DNA of 64,000 nt from Candidatus Scybalocola faecavium (GCA_018713145.1 DVFP01000013.1:124001-188000), one strand, 5' to 3'; counted from the first letter of the stretch, positions 50,662 to 61,838 are shown. Made by a program: numbers and translations. The notes: a model not told the origin generated them from the sequence alone.

Positions 50662-51324
50662 TTACCGGATGGGCATGGCAGCCAGCATATACATAACAAT
50701 AAAGTGGCAGAAGCTTCCACCCATGACAAACAGGTGGAAGATTTCATGGGAACCGAAGTTTTTATGGCGTCCGTTAAAAATCGGCAGCTTCAAAGCGTAA
50801 ATAATGCCGCCCACGGTGTAGATGATGCCTCCCGCAAGGAGCCATAAAAAGGCGCTTCTTGGCAGAGCGTTTAAAATCTGGGTAAAGGCCAGCAGGCAGG
50901 TCCATCCCATGCCGATATAAAGGACTGAGGATACCCACTTTGGACAATTCACCCAGATGGCTTTAAAGACAATGCCCAAGATAGCGATTCCCCAGATGAG
51001 AGCTAACATGCCATAGCCTACAAATCCCCGGATGGCAATGACACATACCGGAGTATAAGTTCCGGCGATCAGGACAAAGATCATCATGTGATCCAGTTTT
51101 TTCAGTCGCTGATTGATTTTTTCATTAATATCCAGGGAATGATAAATGGTGCTGGCAGCATACAGAGCGATCATGCTTACAATAAAGATCGTCAGGGCGA
51201 TGACATGGATCCGATCCGGAGACGATGCTGCTTTTATAATAAGGGGAAATGCCGCCAGGAGGGCCATAAGCCATCCGATAAAATGTGTAATGGCGCTTCC
51301 GGGATCTTTAGGGATAAATTTCAT
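50662..51324 (-). CDS. Hemolysin III/YqfA family membrane protein
   Basis: DPGSAITHFIGWLMALLAAFPLI, GSHEIFHLFVMGGSFCHFIVMY. Confidence 0.93.
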   Translation of the reverse strand: MKFIPKDPGSAITHFIGWLMALLAAFPLIIKAASSPDRIHVIALTIFIVSMIALYAASTIYHSLDINEKINQRLKKLDHMMIFVLIAGTYTPVCVIAIRGFVGYGMLALIWGIAILGIVFKAIWVNCPKWVSSVLYIGMGWTCLLAFTQILNALPRSAFLWLLAGGIIYTVGGIIYALKLPIFNGRHKNFGSHEIFHLFVMGGSFCHFIVMYMLAAMPIR

Positions 51325-51627
51325 ATAAATCACCTTCCTTATGGATGACCTGTGCCGGGGATTTTTTATCCGGCTCAGGGTAATATTACTATATGAAAAC
51401 AAACATAAGATTATACATAGTTTTAAAAACCACATGTAATATATTACAATACTACCACACTGCATAAGGAAATGCAATACCTGGAAATGAGAAAATCTGC
51501 CGCAGGTTTCCCGGGGGCCGGTATCTGAAGGTTTTTAGATTTTGCTCCAGGATCCGGGGGAGATTTAATTTGACAGACCTTCGTTCATCTGTTATTCTAT
51601 ACAAGTTACGCTTTTGAGACCGATACT

Positions 51628-51693
51628 CTTAGGGGACAGGGGAACAGCTCCGGCTTTAGGAACGTTTTTTGGGATGTCCCCTTGTCCCCTAAG
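51628..51693. repeat. GGGGACAGGGG-type inverted repeat in helicase 5' region
   Basis: CTTAGGGGACAGGGGAACA ... TGTCCCCTTGTCCCCTAAG. Confidence 0.7.
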
Positions 51694-51718
51694 GGCAGCC
51701 TATATGGAGGTAAATATT

Positions 51719-53299
51719 TTGAAATTTGAAGAATTAGGAATTAGTGAAAAAATCGTCCGTGCTGTGACAGAAATGGGATTTGAAGAAGCAACACCGATTC
51801 AGGCCAGAGCGATTCCCGTAGTTATGGAGGGAAAAGACATTATTGGACAGGCCCAGACCGGAACCGGAAAAACGGCAGCTTTCGGCATCCCTTTGCTGGA
51901 ACGGATCGATCCTAAAGATAAGCACGTTCAGGCCATTGTTTTATGTCCCACAAGAGAGCTGGCCATCCAGGTGGCAGATGAGCTTCGCCGTCTGGCAAAA
52001 TTTATGCATGGAATCAAAGTCATTCCCATTTACGGAGGACAGGATATTGTAAAACAGATCCGCTCTTTAAAATCCGGCGTCCAGGTGATCATCGGTACAC
52101 CGGGCCGGGTCATGGATCACATGCGCCGCAAAACGGTAAAATTCGATCATGTTTCCATGGCAGTGCTGGATGAGGCGGATGAAATGCTGAACATGGGCTT
52201 TCGGGAGGATATTGAAACCATCCTTGAGGCAGTGCCTAAGGAGCGCCAGACTGTGCTGTTTTCCGCTACAATGCCTCAGCCCATTATGGATATTGCAGCT
52301 CAGTATCAGAAGGATGCCCAGCTGATCCGTGTGGTGCGCAAGGAGCTGACAGTGAAAAATATTGAGCAGTATTATTTTGAAGTACGTCCAAAATCCAAGG
52401 AGGAAGTTCTTTCAAGACTGCTGGATATTTATAATCCTCATTTATCCATTGTTTTCTGTAATACGAAAAAACAGGTGGATGAGCTGGTTACAGGACTTCA
52501 GGGCCGGGGATATTTTGCGGAAGGCCTTCACGGAGATATGAAACAGCAGCAGAGAGACCGGGTCATGAACGGTTTCAGAAATGGCCGTACAGATATTTTA
52601 GTGGCCACAGATGTGGCTGCCCGGGGCATTGATGTGGATGATGTGGATGTGGTCTTTAACTATGATCTTCCCCAGGATGAAGAGTATTATGTACACCGTA
52701 TCGGCCGGACCGGGCGTGCGGGAAAGACCGGACTGGCATTTTCCTTTGTTGTGGGCCGTGAGGTTTATAAGCTGAAGGAAATCCAAAGATACTGCAAGAC
52801 AAAGATCATTGCAAAACCGATCCCATCCTTAAATGATGTGGCCAGCACAAAAGCGGATATGATCTTTAAAAACCTGGGAGAAATGATCACTCAGGAGGAT
52901 CTGTCCTCTTATGTATCTATGATTGAAAATCGCGTCAATGAGGAAGACTACACAGCCATGGATATTGCCGCCGCATTTCTTAAAATGGCCATGCGGGACG
53001 GAACCGATGTGGACAGCGCCATGGAAGAGGATGAGTTTGGGGATACCGGTGCTGAGGAAGGTATGGTGCGCCTTTTCATTAATGTAGGACGCCAGCAAAA
53101 AGCCCGCCCGGGAGACATTCTTGGCGCGATCGCGGGAGAAACCGGCATTTCCGGACGGCTGATCGGAAGCATTGATATGTATGATAAATATACATTTGTA
53201 GAAGTTCCAAGAGAATATGCCAGAGATGTGCTCCGGGCCATGGATCATGTAAAGATCAAAGGCAAGAGCATTAATATTGAGCCGGCAAACCGGAAATAA
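51719..53299 (+). CDS. DEAD/DEAH-box RNA helicase with DbpA-type C-terminal RNA-binding domain (DeaD/CshA-like)
   Basis: AQTGTGKTAAFGIP, VLDEADEMLNMGF, SATMP, HRIGRTGRAG; TTG start preceded by RBS ggagg (ATG at 51704 is alternative). Confidence 0.95.
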   Translation: MKFEELGISEKIVRAVTEMGFEEATPIQARAIPVVMEGKDIIGQAQTGTGKTAAFGIPLLERIDPKDKHVQAIVLCPTRELAIQVADELRRLAKFMHGIKVIPIYGGQDIVKQIRSLKSGVQVIIGTPGRVMDHMRRKTVKFDHVSMAVLDEADEMLNMGFREDIETILEAVPKERQTVLFSATMPQPIMDIAAQYQKDAQLIRVVRKELTVKNIEQYYFEVRPKSKEEVLSRLLDIYNPHLSIVFCNTKKQVDELVTGLQGRGYFAEGLHGDMKQQQRDRVMNGFRNGRTDILVATDVAARGIDVDDVDVVFNYDLPQDEEYYVHRIGRTGRAGKTGLAFSFVVGREVYKLKEIQRYCKTKIIAKPIPSLNDVASTKADMIFKNLGEMITQEDLSSYVSMIENRVNEEDYTAMDIAAAFLKMAMRDGTDVDSAMEEDEFGDTGAEEGMVRLFINVGRQQKARPGDILGAIAGETGISGRLIGSIDMYDKYTFVEVPREYARDVLRAMDHVKIKGKSINIEPANRK

Positions 53300-53437
53300 A
53301 TCCGGCGCGGCAGCCTCCCAGCCGACCCAATATTTTCCCAGCGCAACCCATGGTTGACAAATTTCCAACCGCTCTTGGTAGTTTTACAGTGAAGGCTGTG
53401 CTAAAATGGTTTCATACCTGAAATAAGGAGGAAGCCT

Positions 53438-54268
53438 ATGCAGCTGAATGATAAGATCCTTTTATTAAGAAAAAAGAAAGGCTGGTCCCAGGAGCAGCTG
53501 GCAGACCAGGTGGGCGTGTCAAGACAGTCGGTTTCTAAATGGGAAAGCGGAAATGCCATGCCGGATCTGGATAAGATCGTTGTGCTCAGCCGGATCTTTA
53601 ATGTAACTACCGATTATCTCTTAAAAGATGACGCGCCGCCGCAAAGCGGCAATCCCGGAGAAAACGATGCCGCCGAAGCCGGTGATCCCGGGGCTTTTAC
53701 CCAGGGTACGGCGGTGCGGTTTATGGGAATGGGGGAAGCCCAAAGCTATCTTGTCATGGTCCGGCGGTATGGCCTTTGGGTCAGCTTTGGGGTCATGCTG
53801 TGTATCCTGTCCCCATGTCCCCTGGTTCTTCTTGGCGGCCTTTCGGAAACCTTTCTTCCCCAAATGGGGGAAAATGCAGCGGGAGTCATTGGGGTAATCA
53901 TTCTGTTGTTTATGATCGCAGCAGCGGTCCTGCTTTTTATCGTATGTGAAATGCGTTTTAAGCAGTTTGATTATATTAAGGCCCGAGGTTTTTTACTGGA
54001 TGGAGAAACCGGTGTATGTGTGGCGGAAGAAAAGGAAGCGTTTGAGCCCAAGTATACTATTTTTATCGGCACAGGGGTAGTCCTTTGCATTTTAGGCATT
54101 GTGCCAATAATGTGTGCGGCGTTGCTTCCGGAAGGTCCTGTTCAGGAAATGGCCGGATGTATGGCAACGGTCTTTTTGCTGGTCATGGTTTCTGTAGGCG
54201 TGTTTTTGTTTATCCGCATCGGGTTGATCTATGAGGCGCTGAATCTGCTTTTAAAAGGGTATGAATAA
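53438..54268 (+). CDS. XRE-family transcriptional regulator with C-terminal membrane helices
   Basis: [51 protein letters not shown] then 4 TM segments. Confidence 0.9.
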   Translation: MQLNDKILLLRKKKGWSQEQLADQVGVSRQSVSKWESGNAMPDLDKIVVLSRIFNVTTDYLLKDDAPPQSGNPGENDAAEAGDPGAFTQGTAVRFMGMGEAQSYLVMVRRYGLWVSFGVMLCILSPCPLVLLGGLSETFLPQMGENAAGVIGVIILLFMIAAAVLLFIVCEMRFKQFDYIKARGFLLDGETGVCVAEEKEAFEPKYTIFIGTGVVLCILGIVPIMCAALLPEGPVQEMAGCMATVFLLVMVSVGVFLFIRIGLIYEALNLLLKGYE

Positions 54269-54276
54269 AAATGTTA

Positions 54277-54308
54277 AGCCCCGGGTCTTATGGAGATCCG
54301 GGGCTTTT
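54277..54308. terminator. Terminator between convergent genes
   Basis: AAGCCCCGGGTCTTATGGAGATCCGGGGCTTTTG. Confidence 0.8.
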
Positions 54309-54314
54309 GAGCGT

Positions 54315-55349
54315 TTATGCTACCGGCCGCTGAGTCCTATGAAGCTTCAGCCACCGCAAAGTATCTTTTAATGTTTCTTTTAAGGACCGTGGCCGGTATC
54401 CCAGTTCACGTGTGGCTTTGTCGTGGGAAAAATGTCCGTTGCTGGTGAGGGTATACAGGGAGTACCGGGTATAAAGAGGCTTGCTGTGGCGTATCTTTGC
54501 CCCCAGTCCTAAAAGCGGCGCGGACATTTTGGCCATCCACATAGGAATGAGGGGAACTTTTTTTGTTCCGGTCATGGTTTTTACGCTGTCCAGCATTTTC
54601 TTCATTTCTAAATGTTCATTAGATAAAATGTAACATTCCCCGATTTTTCCCTTATACACAGCCGCAAGACATCCGGCGGCCACATCCCGTACATCTACAA
54701 AATCATAGCCGCCCCGGACACATGCGGGAAGCTTTCCGGTAATGTAATCCCGGATAACAGCGACCATGTGGTTGCGCTGGGTATCGTAAGGACCGATGAT
54801 CCCGGAAGGGTGAACGACAATGGCCGGAAGGCCAAGGGATACATTGTCAAGGACAAACCGGGTGGCTTCTGCCTTGGTTTTTGCGTATCCGCCAACAACC
54901 TTATCCGGAGAGAAATCTTTGGTTTCAGTCATGGTTTCATTATTGGGAAGCTCAGGAATCGCGTGGACGGAGCTTACATAGAGAAAACGGTAGACAGAAT
55001 GGCTTAATGCCGCGGCAACCATATTTTTTGTGCCATCCACATTAACAGCACGCATCCTTTCTGTGACTTCAGATGCGGTAATATCAATAATACCTGCCGT
55101 GTGGATCACAATGATACGGCAGTCCTTCGTATTTTCAAACAGAGGGACCAGGGAAGGAATATCTGTTACATCGCCGTAATACCAGTGGATAGATCTATCC
55201 TCCTTAAATGGCGGCTCTTCACCGGGAAGAATCAGTCCGCGGATCTCCTGAATCTGAGAGGAATGACTGGCAAGCTGCTTTTTTAATAAACGTATAATGG
55301 TGCTGCCCAAATGGCCATTGGCACCTGTAATAATATAAATGTCTTTCAT
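54315..55349 (-). CDS. NAD-dependent epimerase/dehydratase family protein
   Basis: YIITGANGHLGSTIIRLL, YxxxK motif YAKTKAEA. Confidence 0.92.
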   Translation of the reverse strand: MKDIYIITGANGHLGSTIIRLLKKQLASHSSQIQEIRGLILPGEEPPFKEDRSIHWYYGDVTDIPSLVPLFENTKDCRIIVIHTAGIIDITASEVTERMRAVNVDGTKNMVAAALSHSVYRFLYVSSVHAIPELPNNETMTETKDFSPDKVVGGYAKTKAEATRFVLDNVSLGLPAIVVHPSGIIGPYDTQRNHMVAVIRDYITGKLPACVRGGYDFVDVRDVAAGCLAAVYKGKIGECYILSNEHLEMKKMLDSVKTMTGTKKVPLIPMWMAKMSAPLLGLGAKIRHSKPLYTRYSLYTLTSNGHFSHDKATRELGYRPRSLKETLKDTLRWLKLHRTQRPVA

Positions 55350-55535
55350 AATAAACGCCCCCATTTTATAATAACTGGTCGTATAGTGACCGGCAACATT
55401 TTATACAATGTGTTGATTATCTTTATATAAATTATTATAATATAGAAGAAAATATATTTAAATCATCAATACCCGGGGAAGTGTCAGTTAATGAACAATC
55501 GGGCTGTATTGTGTTGAAATTGAGGTGAATTTTTT

Positions 55536-56132
55536 GTGAACGATAAAAAGGACAGTGCCAGAGTGCGCATGACCAAACAAATGCTGCGCCAGGCGTTTAC
55601 ACAGCTTTTGCTGGAAAAACCGATTCAAAACATTACAGTTCGGGAATTGTGCGAAAAAGCCCAGGTGAACCGTGGAACCTTTTATATTCATTATAAAGAT
55701 ATTTATGATCTTATGGAGTCTATTGAGGAGCAGATGACACGGGAGCTTGGCAGCGTATTGTCCAATCTTGATGTATCTCCGAAAAATGTAAAGGGGCTTG
55801 TGGAGCCCTATCGGGAAGTTTTTGAGTTTTTAAAGCAAAATTCAGATATGTGTACGATTCTTCTCGGGGAAAACAGTGATTTTGCTTTTGTAAACCGTTT
55901 GATCAATATTGGGAAGGAATACTGTCTAAAGCAGTATATGGATTGTTATCCTACGGCAGATAAAAAGCAGACCGAATATTTTTACAGCTTTATTTCCTCC
56001 GGCTGTATCGGTCTGCTCCGTCAGTGGGCGGCCAATGATTTTAAGGATTCGGCCACATCCATTGCTGTTATGGCGCAAAATCTTATGCTTGGAGCGGCAA
56101 AGGCCCTCCAGATGCCTATGAAATGGGTATAA
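55536..56132 (+). CDS. TetR/AcrR-family transcriptional regulator
   Basis: MTKQMLRQAFTQLLLEKPIQNITVRELCEKAQVNRGTFYIHYKDIYDLMES. Confidence 0.92.
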   Translation: MNDKKDSARVRMTKQMLRQAFTQLLLEKPIQNITVRELCEKAQVNRGTFYIHYKDIYDLMESIEEQMTRELGSVLSNLDVSPKNVKGLVEPYREVFEFLKQNSDMCTILLGENSDFAFVNRLINIGKEYCLKQYMDCYPTADKKQTEYFYSFISSGCIGLLRQWAANDFKDSATSIAVMAQNLMLGAAKALQMPMKWV

Positions 56133-56188
56133 TGAGTGGGATTTGAGATATTTTAGTATTTCGGGGCGCTAAACGACCGTATAAATAA

Positions 56189-56704
<516 letters not shown>

Positions 56705-56794
56705 GATCAGGAAGCGAAGTATGTGCTTTTTAAAGAAATCATGAATCAACAGTGGGAAGCCGGGCGGCATGCATATTCGACCGCCATTTTATCC

Positions 56795-56836
56795 CACTGC
56801 ACCCCAAAATGCAATTTTAGCCTTGGTAGCCGAAGT
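56795..56836 (-). repeat. Dispersed repeat R2, copy 2 (inverted)
   Basis: CACTGCACCCCAAAATGCAATTTTAGCCTTGGTAGCCGAAGT. Confidence 0.8.
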
Positions 56837-56948
56837 CTCCCAACATCATCCCTTTCTTGTTTGCTTATAACGCACAAATCCACATATCTGTATGAGACTG
56901 AGCGACACTCCCCATGAACAGCCCCTATCCTTTCACGAAAGAAATTCG

Positions 56949-56982
56949 GTTACTGTTTACTGGCAAGCCAGTAAACAGTAAC
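56949..56982. repeat. Palindromic element P, copy 2
   Basis: GTTACTGTTTACTGGC-aa-GCCAGTAAACAGTAAC, 16-bp perfect arms. Confidence 0.9.
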
Positions 56983-57080
56983 GAACAATAATATTTGCAA
57001 AATCCTTAGAGTGTGATAAAATTAAGCTGACATGGCGTCCGCCTGCAATCATTAACAAGATGAAATGGAGATTTATCGAG

Positions 57081-58427
57081 ATGGGAAAATATTTTGGAAC
57101 TGATGGCTTCCGCGGTGAGGCAAACGTAACATTAACTGTGGAGCACGCATTTAAGGTTGGCCGTTTTTTAGGCTACCATTATGGTAAGGAGCACAAGGCA
57201 AATATTGTCATCGGCAAGGACACCCGCCGGTCCAGCTATATGTTTGAGTATGCTTTGGCAGCAGGCGTCACCGCCAGCGGGGCAAATGCCTACCTTCTCC
57301 ACGTAACCACCACCCCCAGTGTATCTTATGTAGTACGCACAGAGGATTTTGACTGCGGCATTATGATTTCCGCAAGCCATAATCCCTATTATGATAATGG
57401 TATTAAGATCATTAATGCCCAGGGACAGAAGATCGAGGCAGAAGTTGAACTTCAGATCGAGGACTATATTGACGGAAAAATCCCTGAGCTGCCTTTAGCT
57501 ACCCGGGAAGATATTGGCCGGACCGTAGATTATGCTATGGGCCGGAATCGTTACATCGGCCATTTGATTTCCCTGGCCACACGCTCCTTTAAAAATAAAA
57601 AAGTAGGCTTGGATTGTGCCAATGGTTCGGCTTCCGCTATTGCCAAAAGCGTTTTTGACGCTTTAGGAGCAAAGACATTTGTGATCCATGCAGAGCCGGA
57701 TGGAACCAATATTAATAAAGACTGCGGTTCTACCCATATTAAGTCCCTCCAGAAATATGTCGTGGATAATGGCCTTGATGTAGGCTTTGCTTATGACGGT
57801 GACGCGGACCGGTGCCTGGCTGTAGATGAAAACGGCAACCTGGTAGACGGAGATATGATCATGTATGTCTGCGGCTGCTATATGAAAGAGTGCGGCAAGC
57901 TGGCCAATAATACGGTTGTTGCCACAGTTATGTCCAATATCGGTCTTTTTAAAGCACTGGATGAGGCTGGTATTTCCTATGAAAAGACAGCGGTAGGAGA
58001 TAAATATGTTTATGAAAATATGATGACTAACGGCCATTCCCTTGGCGGTGAGCAGTCCGGTCATATTATTTTCAGTCAGTATGCCCGCACCGGCGATGGG
58101 ATCTTAACCTCCATCCAGTTAATGGAAGTAATGCTTGAAAAGAAAATGAGCCTGTCGGAACTGACAAAGCCGATCCATATTTATCCCCAGCTTTTAGTGA
58201 ATGTAAAAGTTGCAGATAAAGCAGCGGCTATGAATGATCCTAAAGTGACAGAGGCAATCCGGGAGGCAGACAAAGAGCTGGCCGGAGATGGACGTATCCT
58301 TGTGCGGGAAAGCGGCACTGAGCCGGTGATCCGTGTTATGGCAGAGGCAGGAACAGATGAGCTGTGCCGCCAGTATGTTGATCGGATCATTGATATATTA
58401 AAAGCAGACGGACATGTGATCGCCTGA
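57081..58427 (+). CDS. glmM: Phosphoglucosamine mutase
   Basis: GKYFGTDGFRGEAN, MISASHNPYYDNGIK, YDGDADRCLAVD. Confidence 0.97.
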   Translation: MGKYFGTDGFRGEANVTLTVEHAFKVGRFLGYHYGKEHKANIVIGKDTRRSSYMFEYALAAGVTASGANAYLLHVTTTPSVSYVVRTEDFDCGIMISASHNPYYDNGIKIINAQGQKIEAEVELQIEDYIDGKIPELPLATREDIGRTVDYAMGRNRYIGHLISLATRSFKNKKVGLDCANGSASAIAKSVFDALGAKTFVIHAEPDGTNINKDCGSTHIKSLQKYVVDNGLDVGFAYDGDADRCLAVDENGNLVDGDMIMYVCGCYMKECGKLANNTVVATVMSNIGLFKALDEAGISYEKTAVGDKYVYENMMTNGHSLGGEQSGHIIFSQYARTGDGILTSIQLMEVMLEKKMSLSELTKPIHIYPQLLVNVKVADKAAAMNDPKVTEAIREADKELAGDGRILVRESGTEPVIRVMAEAGTDELCRQYVDRIIDILKADGHVIA

Positions 58428-58513
58428 CCGGAAATGGCTCGGCCAAAGCCGGGCTGAAACAGAAGGAGCAACTATATAAGGGGACAGAATTGTAGCAGGA
58501 AGGGTGATGCCGG

Positions 58514-59578
58514 GTGAAATTAAAGATAAAAAGAATCAGCAAAGGACTTTTGGCTGCGGCTCTGGTTTTATCCATGGCAGCCGGCTGCCAGCATAATGAA
58601 ACAGAAACCATAACGGATGCCAGTCAGGAAACGGCGGCCCAGACGACGGGAAATTTAGCCAATGGCCAGACGGTGATGAAGGATACAGTGATCGCTGTAT
58701 CCATGCCGGCTGCGTCAGAAGGCTGGGATTACGATGCTGCCAGGAGTGCCGGCGCTTATCTGTCCTCTATAAGCAGTGATACGCTGGGATACATTTTATT
58801 TACGGCCTCATCTGCCCAGGAGCAGTCCGACCAGTTGGACAGTCTGGTGGGGGAAAATATCCATGCCGCGGTGGTTTATCCTGTAGATGATTCCCAACCC
58901 CTCCAGGGCGCGGCAAATCTTAAAAATTCCGGCGTGCCTGTTGTGGAATTTAACGGAGAATTATCCGGGATCACCCCGGACGCTTCTGTAACCATGGACG
59001 AGGGCATTTTAGGAAGAAATGCAGCGCAAAGTATAGAGGATGCCGGCTGTGAAGGGATGAATGTACTGATGTTTACTGATGAGGGCAATGCACAGGAGGC
59101 AGAGCGGACACAAAGATTTGAAAGAGCATTGCCCTCCGGAATTTCCACTATTTCTGTGGCCACAGGCTGTGCTGACCGTGATGAGGCAAATGAGGCGCTG
59201 ACCGACTGGCTTAGCGGCCAGGAGACAGACACTTTAGCTAATGTAGGGGCTGTCTTTGCTTCCGGAGAGGAATCCCTGTTAGGGGTTCTGGAAGGGCTTG
59301 CTTCCTATGAGGCGGCAAACGGCACAGCATTTCCTAACTTAAAGATCATTGCAGGCTGCGGCAGCAGCAATGACCTGCTGTCCTGGCTGAATGATAATGA
59401 TGCGTATTCTGCCCAGACATGGTTTTATCCTTCAGAGGCTATTAACACAGCCATTGACCTGGCCAGAGATATTACAAACGGCAGCTCTGTGGCGGATACA
59501 GCAGCTGTGGAGGCTGTCCGCGCGGATCATTCCTCGGCAGGCTCCTATATGGCAGGATTTGACGGATCAGGACGGTGA
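58514..59578 (+). CDS. Periplasmic-binding-protein-like (sugar-type) lipoprotein
   Basis: Lipobox LSMAAGC; type I PBP fold-like sequence; GTG start. Confidence 0.75.
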   Translation: MKLKIKRISKGLLAAALVLSMAAGCQHNETETITDASQETAAQTTGNLANGQTVMKDTVIAVSMPAASEGWDYDAARSAGAYLSSISSDTLGYILFTASSAQEQSDQLDSLVGENIHAAVVYPVDDSQPLQGAANLKNSGVPVVEFNGELSGITPDASVTMDEGILGRNAAQSIEDAGCEGMNVLMFTDEGNAQEAERTQRFERALPSGISTISVATGCADRDEANEALTDWLSGQETDTLANVGAVFASGEESLLGVLEGLASYEAANGTAFPNLKIIAGCGSSNDLLSWLNDNDAYSAQTWFYPSEAINTAIDLARDITNGSSVADTAAVEAVRADHSSAGSYMAGFDGSGR

Positions 59579-59626
59579 ATCTTTCTGCCTGTTTTTCTGC
59601 TGCTCAAAGCGGCTGCGACAGATAAA

Positions 59627-59665
59627 GCAATAAGGCGGTGCCAAAACCTGGCGCCGCCTTATTGC
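59627..59665. terminator. Rho-independent terminator-like hairpin
   Basis: GCAATAAGGCGGTGCCaaaacctGGCGCCGCCTTATTGC. Confidence 0.75.
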
Positions 59666-59791
59666 AGTACGATATTTTTCTGGACCGGATAAGCGGTGAG
59701 GAAAAGCATCATGGGCAGCCGGTCTTTTATCTATCCGGAAGAAGGCTGCGCTGCAAAAGAAATTGAAGCACTTGTAATAAATCCAACCATT

Positions 59792-59852
59792 ACCCCCATC
59801 ACACCAGGATGCCTTCCGGATCCCCGGGACACCCTGATATGATGGGGGTTTA
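59792..59852. terminator. Terminator-like hairpin
   Basis: ACCCCCATCAcACCAGG ... CCTGATATGATGGGGGTTTATTT. Confidence 0.55.
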
Positions 59853-59882
59853 TTTCAGGCACGATCAGCCTGGGTATAAGGG

Positions 59883-60851
59883 TCAGATATTATCTGCGAC
59901 TGATCCGGGGATCAGGGAGGACTCGGACAGGTCCGGTGTCCCGCTGATGGAAACGGCGGCCGGCTGCTGGGCCTGGGAAGTGGTGCAGCAGTCGCATTTT
60001 TCTTCACATGCCTGTTTCAGGCAGCCCTCACATTTTGGCGGGCCAAGTTCCAAAGGCTTGATGGACAGCTCCAGGAGATCACCGCAGACAAAATCCATGC
60101 AGATGGTGTCATCATTGGGCTGGATGCTGGCCTTAGGCACAACAGCCTTGCCGTTGTGGGGAATGAGATATTGAGAGTAGTAAATACTTTTTACATAAAC
60201 CGTCAGTCCGATGGTGATGGTGTTTAAGGACAGATCCATGTTGAGGATTTTTGGGATAGCGATCATATTCAGTCCCTGGTGCATAGTATTGTTATCCGAT
60301 GAAAAGCCCACATACTGGATCACCGGAGTATTGTTTGACTGAGTATTGACAGAAACCCCGTAAGGCGCGAAAATCTCCAGTTCTACACTGGATGGATTGG
60401 TGTCCTCATCCATGGCGTCATAGCCGTCTGCGCTGCTGTCAGAGGGCAGGTAGGCGGCTGTCAGGGTTTGGGTTCCCAGGCTGCGGCCGGCACAGTCGTA
60501 AAAGGTGATCTGGAAAGTGACGGACAGATTGGTCAGGGTGACCAGATAACAGTTGGGACGGCCATTGATCTGGGTAACTGTGGTGGATGCAGTTTCAGAT
60601 TGGCTTTGGGCAATGTTTATGATCTGGGCGGAAACGCTGGATATAGCTCCTGAAGGCGGGGTAATATCAATCGTCCGGCACAGATTGATCCCCAGCTCAT
60701 CATAAACTACAGGCGCCAGTAAGGTAAGCACATCCGGGTCCCCGCAGATCGGATGGACACATACGTCCTGGCAGTCTTTATTTTCTGAAACCCCGGTGCT
60801 CACATATCTTTTTGGACAGCTTTTGCAGCCGGAAGTGTTGCTTTTAGCCAT
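59883..60851 (-). CDS. Uncharacterised protein with Cys-rich N- and C-termini (possible spore-surface protein)
   Basis: 322 aa; CKSCPKRY...CQDVCVHPICGDPDVLTLLAPVVYDELGINLC and CEGCLKQACEEKCDCC; beta-rich middle. Confidence 0.6.
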   Translation of the reverse strand: MAKSNTSGCKSCPKRYVSTGVSENKDCQDVCVHPICGDPDVLTLLAPVVYDELGINLCRTIDITPPSGAISSVSAQIINIAQSQSETASTTVTQINGRPNCYLVTLTNLSVTFQITFYDCAGRSLGTQTLTAAYLPSDSSADGYDAMDEDTNPSSVELEIFAPYGVSVNTQSNNTPVIQYVGFSSDNNTMHQGLNMIAIPKILNMDLSLNTITIGLTVYVKSIYYSQYLIPHNGKAVVPKASIQPNDDTICMDFVCGDLLELSIKPLELGPPKCEGCLKQACEEKCDCCTTSQAQQPAAVSISGTPDLSESSLIPGSVADNI

Positions 60852-61019
60852 GATCCTAATCCTTTCTATAATATTTTCTTAGTTCTATACTATGCGTTTT
60901 TCCAGGTTTGGTTCACACATCTCTCCACACACAAATTTAATGGCAGGCGGACATATAATATACAAATGTTTTGTACCGTGTCCGGACATGATTCGGATAT
61001 ATGAGTGTGGGAGGAAAGA

Positions 61020-61838
61020 ATGAATACCATTTATGAACTGCCCCATGGGCGGAAGGTCATGATTTATATGGAAAATAACCGGATCTTATTGCTTTTTACC
61101 CCGCTGCGGCCGGGACAAATGCCGGTGGTGCGCCATAATGACTGTCTTGGGTGGCTTTTTTCAGCGGTTTGGCAGGGGCATATTTATTATGTTTATGAGA
61201 ATTTCGGACATCAGATCCTTTTTGGATGTCTGGATCAGGAAGGAGCCCGGGTAGTTTTAAGCCCGGTGTCTGACCGTCAGATGTATGAAGCTCCCGTACT
61301 GCATCCGGTTGGCGGGCAGCTGTATTTGTTTTATCAGCAGTGCTTTGAAAATTCCCAGAGACGGCTTTTTATGGCAGATCCGTGGCATCCGGAGGAGGCT
61401 TCCTGTCTATGGGAGGGAGCGGAAAGCAGGATTTATGTAAACTGGTATGAGTTAGGGGAAAAGGAATTCATGGCTTTGAGCCGGGAAGGGGAAGCTGCTG
61501 CAGCCTTTGTCTGGTGCCGGGAGGACCGTCAGTATCAGGTGTGGGAGGCGGAAGATCCATCCCGGATGAAAGCAGAACGAGACCAGTGGAAGGCGAAATG
61601 GGACCAGGCATCCCGGGATCTTGAACAGGCCGGGCTCCGGGAAGCCCAGTGGAAACAGGAGGGCCGGGAATTAAAGCGCCGGCTGGCTGATACCCAGGCT
61701 AAGTATGCCAGTACCCAGGCCCAGCTGGCCAGCGCCAAGACCCAGTATGATCAGCTGGCCCAGACTGCAAGGCAGCTGCAGAAGATCGGAAAGCATTGGC
61801 GGGATAAATATATGGCGGTGAAAGACCGGGAAGCTTAG
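61020..61838 (+). CDS. Uncharacterised protein, beta-rich N-terminal half and C-terminal coiled coil
   Basis: Start MNTIYELPHGRKVMIY with RBS ggagg; C-terminal ERDQWKAKWDQASRDLEQAG...TQAKYASTQAQLASAKTQYDQL heptads. Confidence 0.65.
   Translation: MNTIYELPHGRKVMIYMENNRILLLFTPLRPGQMPVVRHNDCLGWLFSAVWQGHIYYVYENFGHQILFGCLDQEGARVVLSPVSDRQMYEAPVLHPVGGQLYLFYQQCFENSQRRLFMADPWHPEEASCLWEGAESRIYVNWYELGEKEFMALSREGEAAAAFVWCREDRQYQVWEAEDPSRMKAERDQWKAKWDQASRDLEQAGLREAQWKQEGRELKRRLADTQAKYASTQAQLASAKTQYDQLAQTARQLQKIGKHWRDKYMAVKDREA

Noticed and set aside
56723-56917. 64-aa plus-strand ORF
   Set aside because: Translates through repeat R2; no RBS or recognisable protein.
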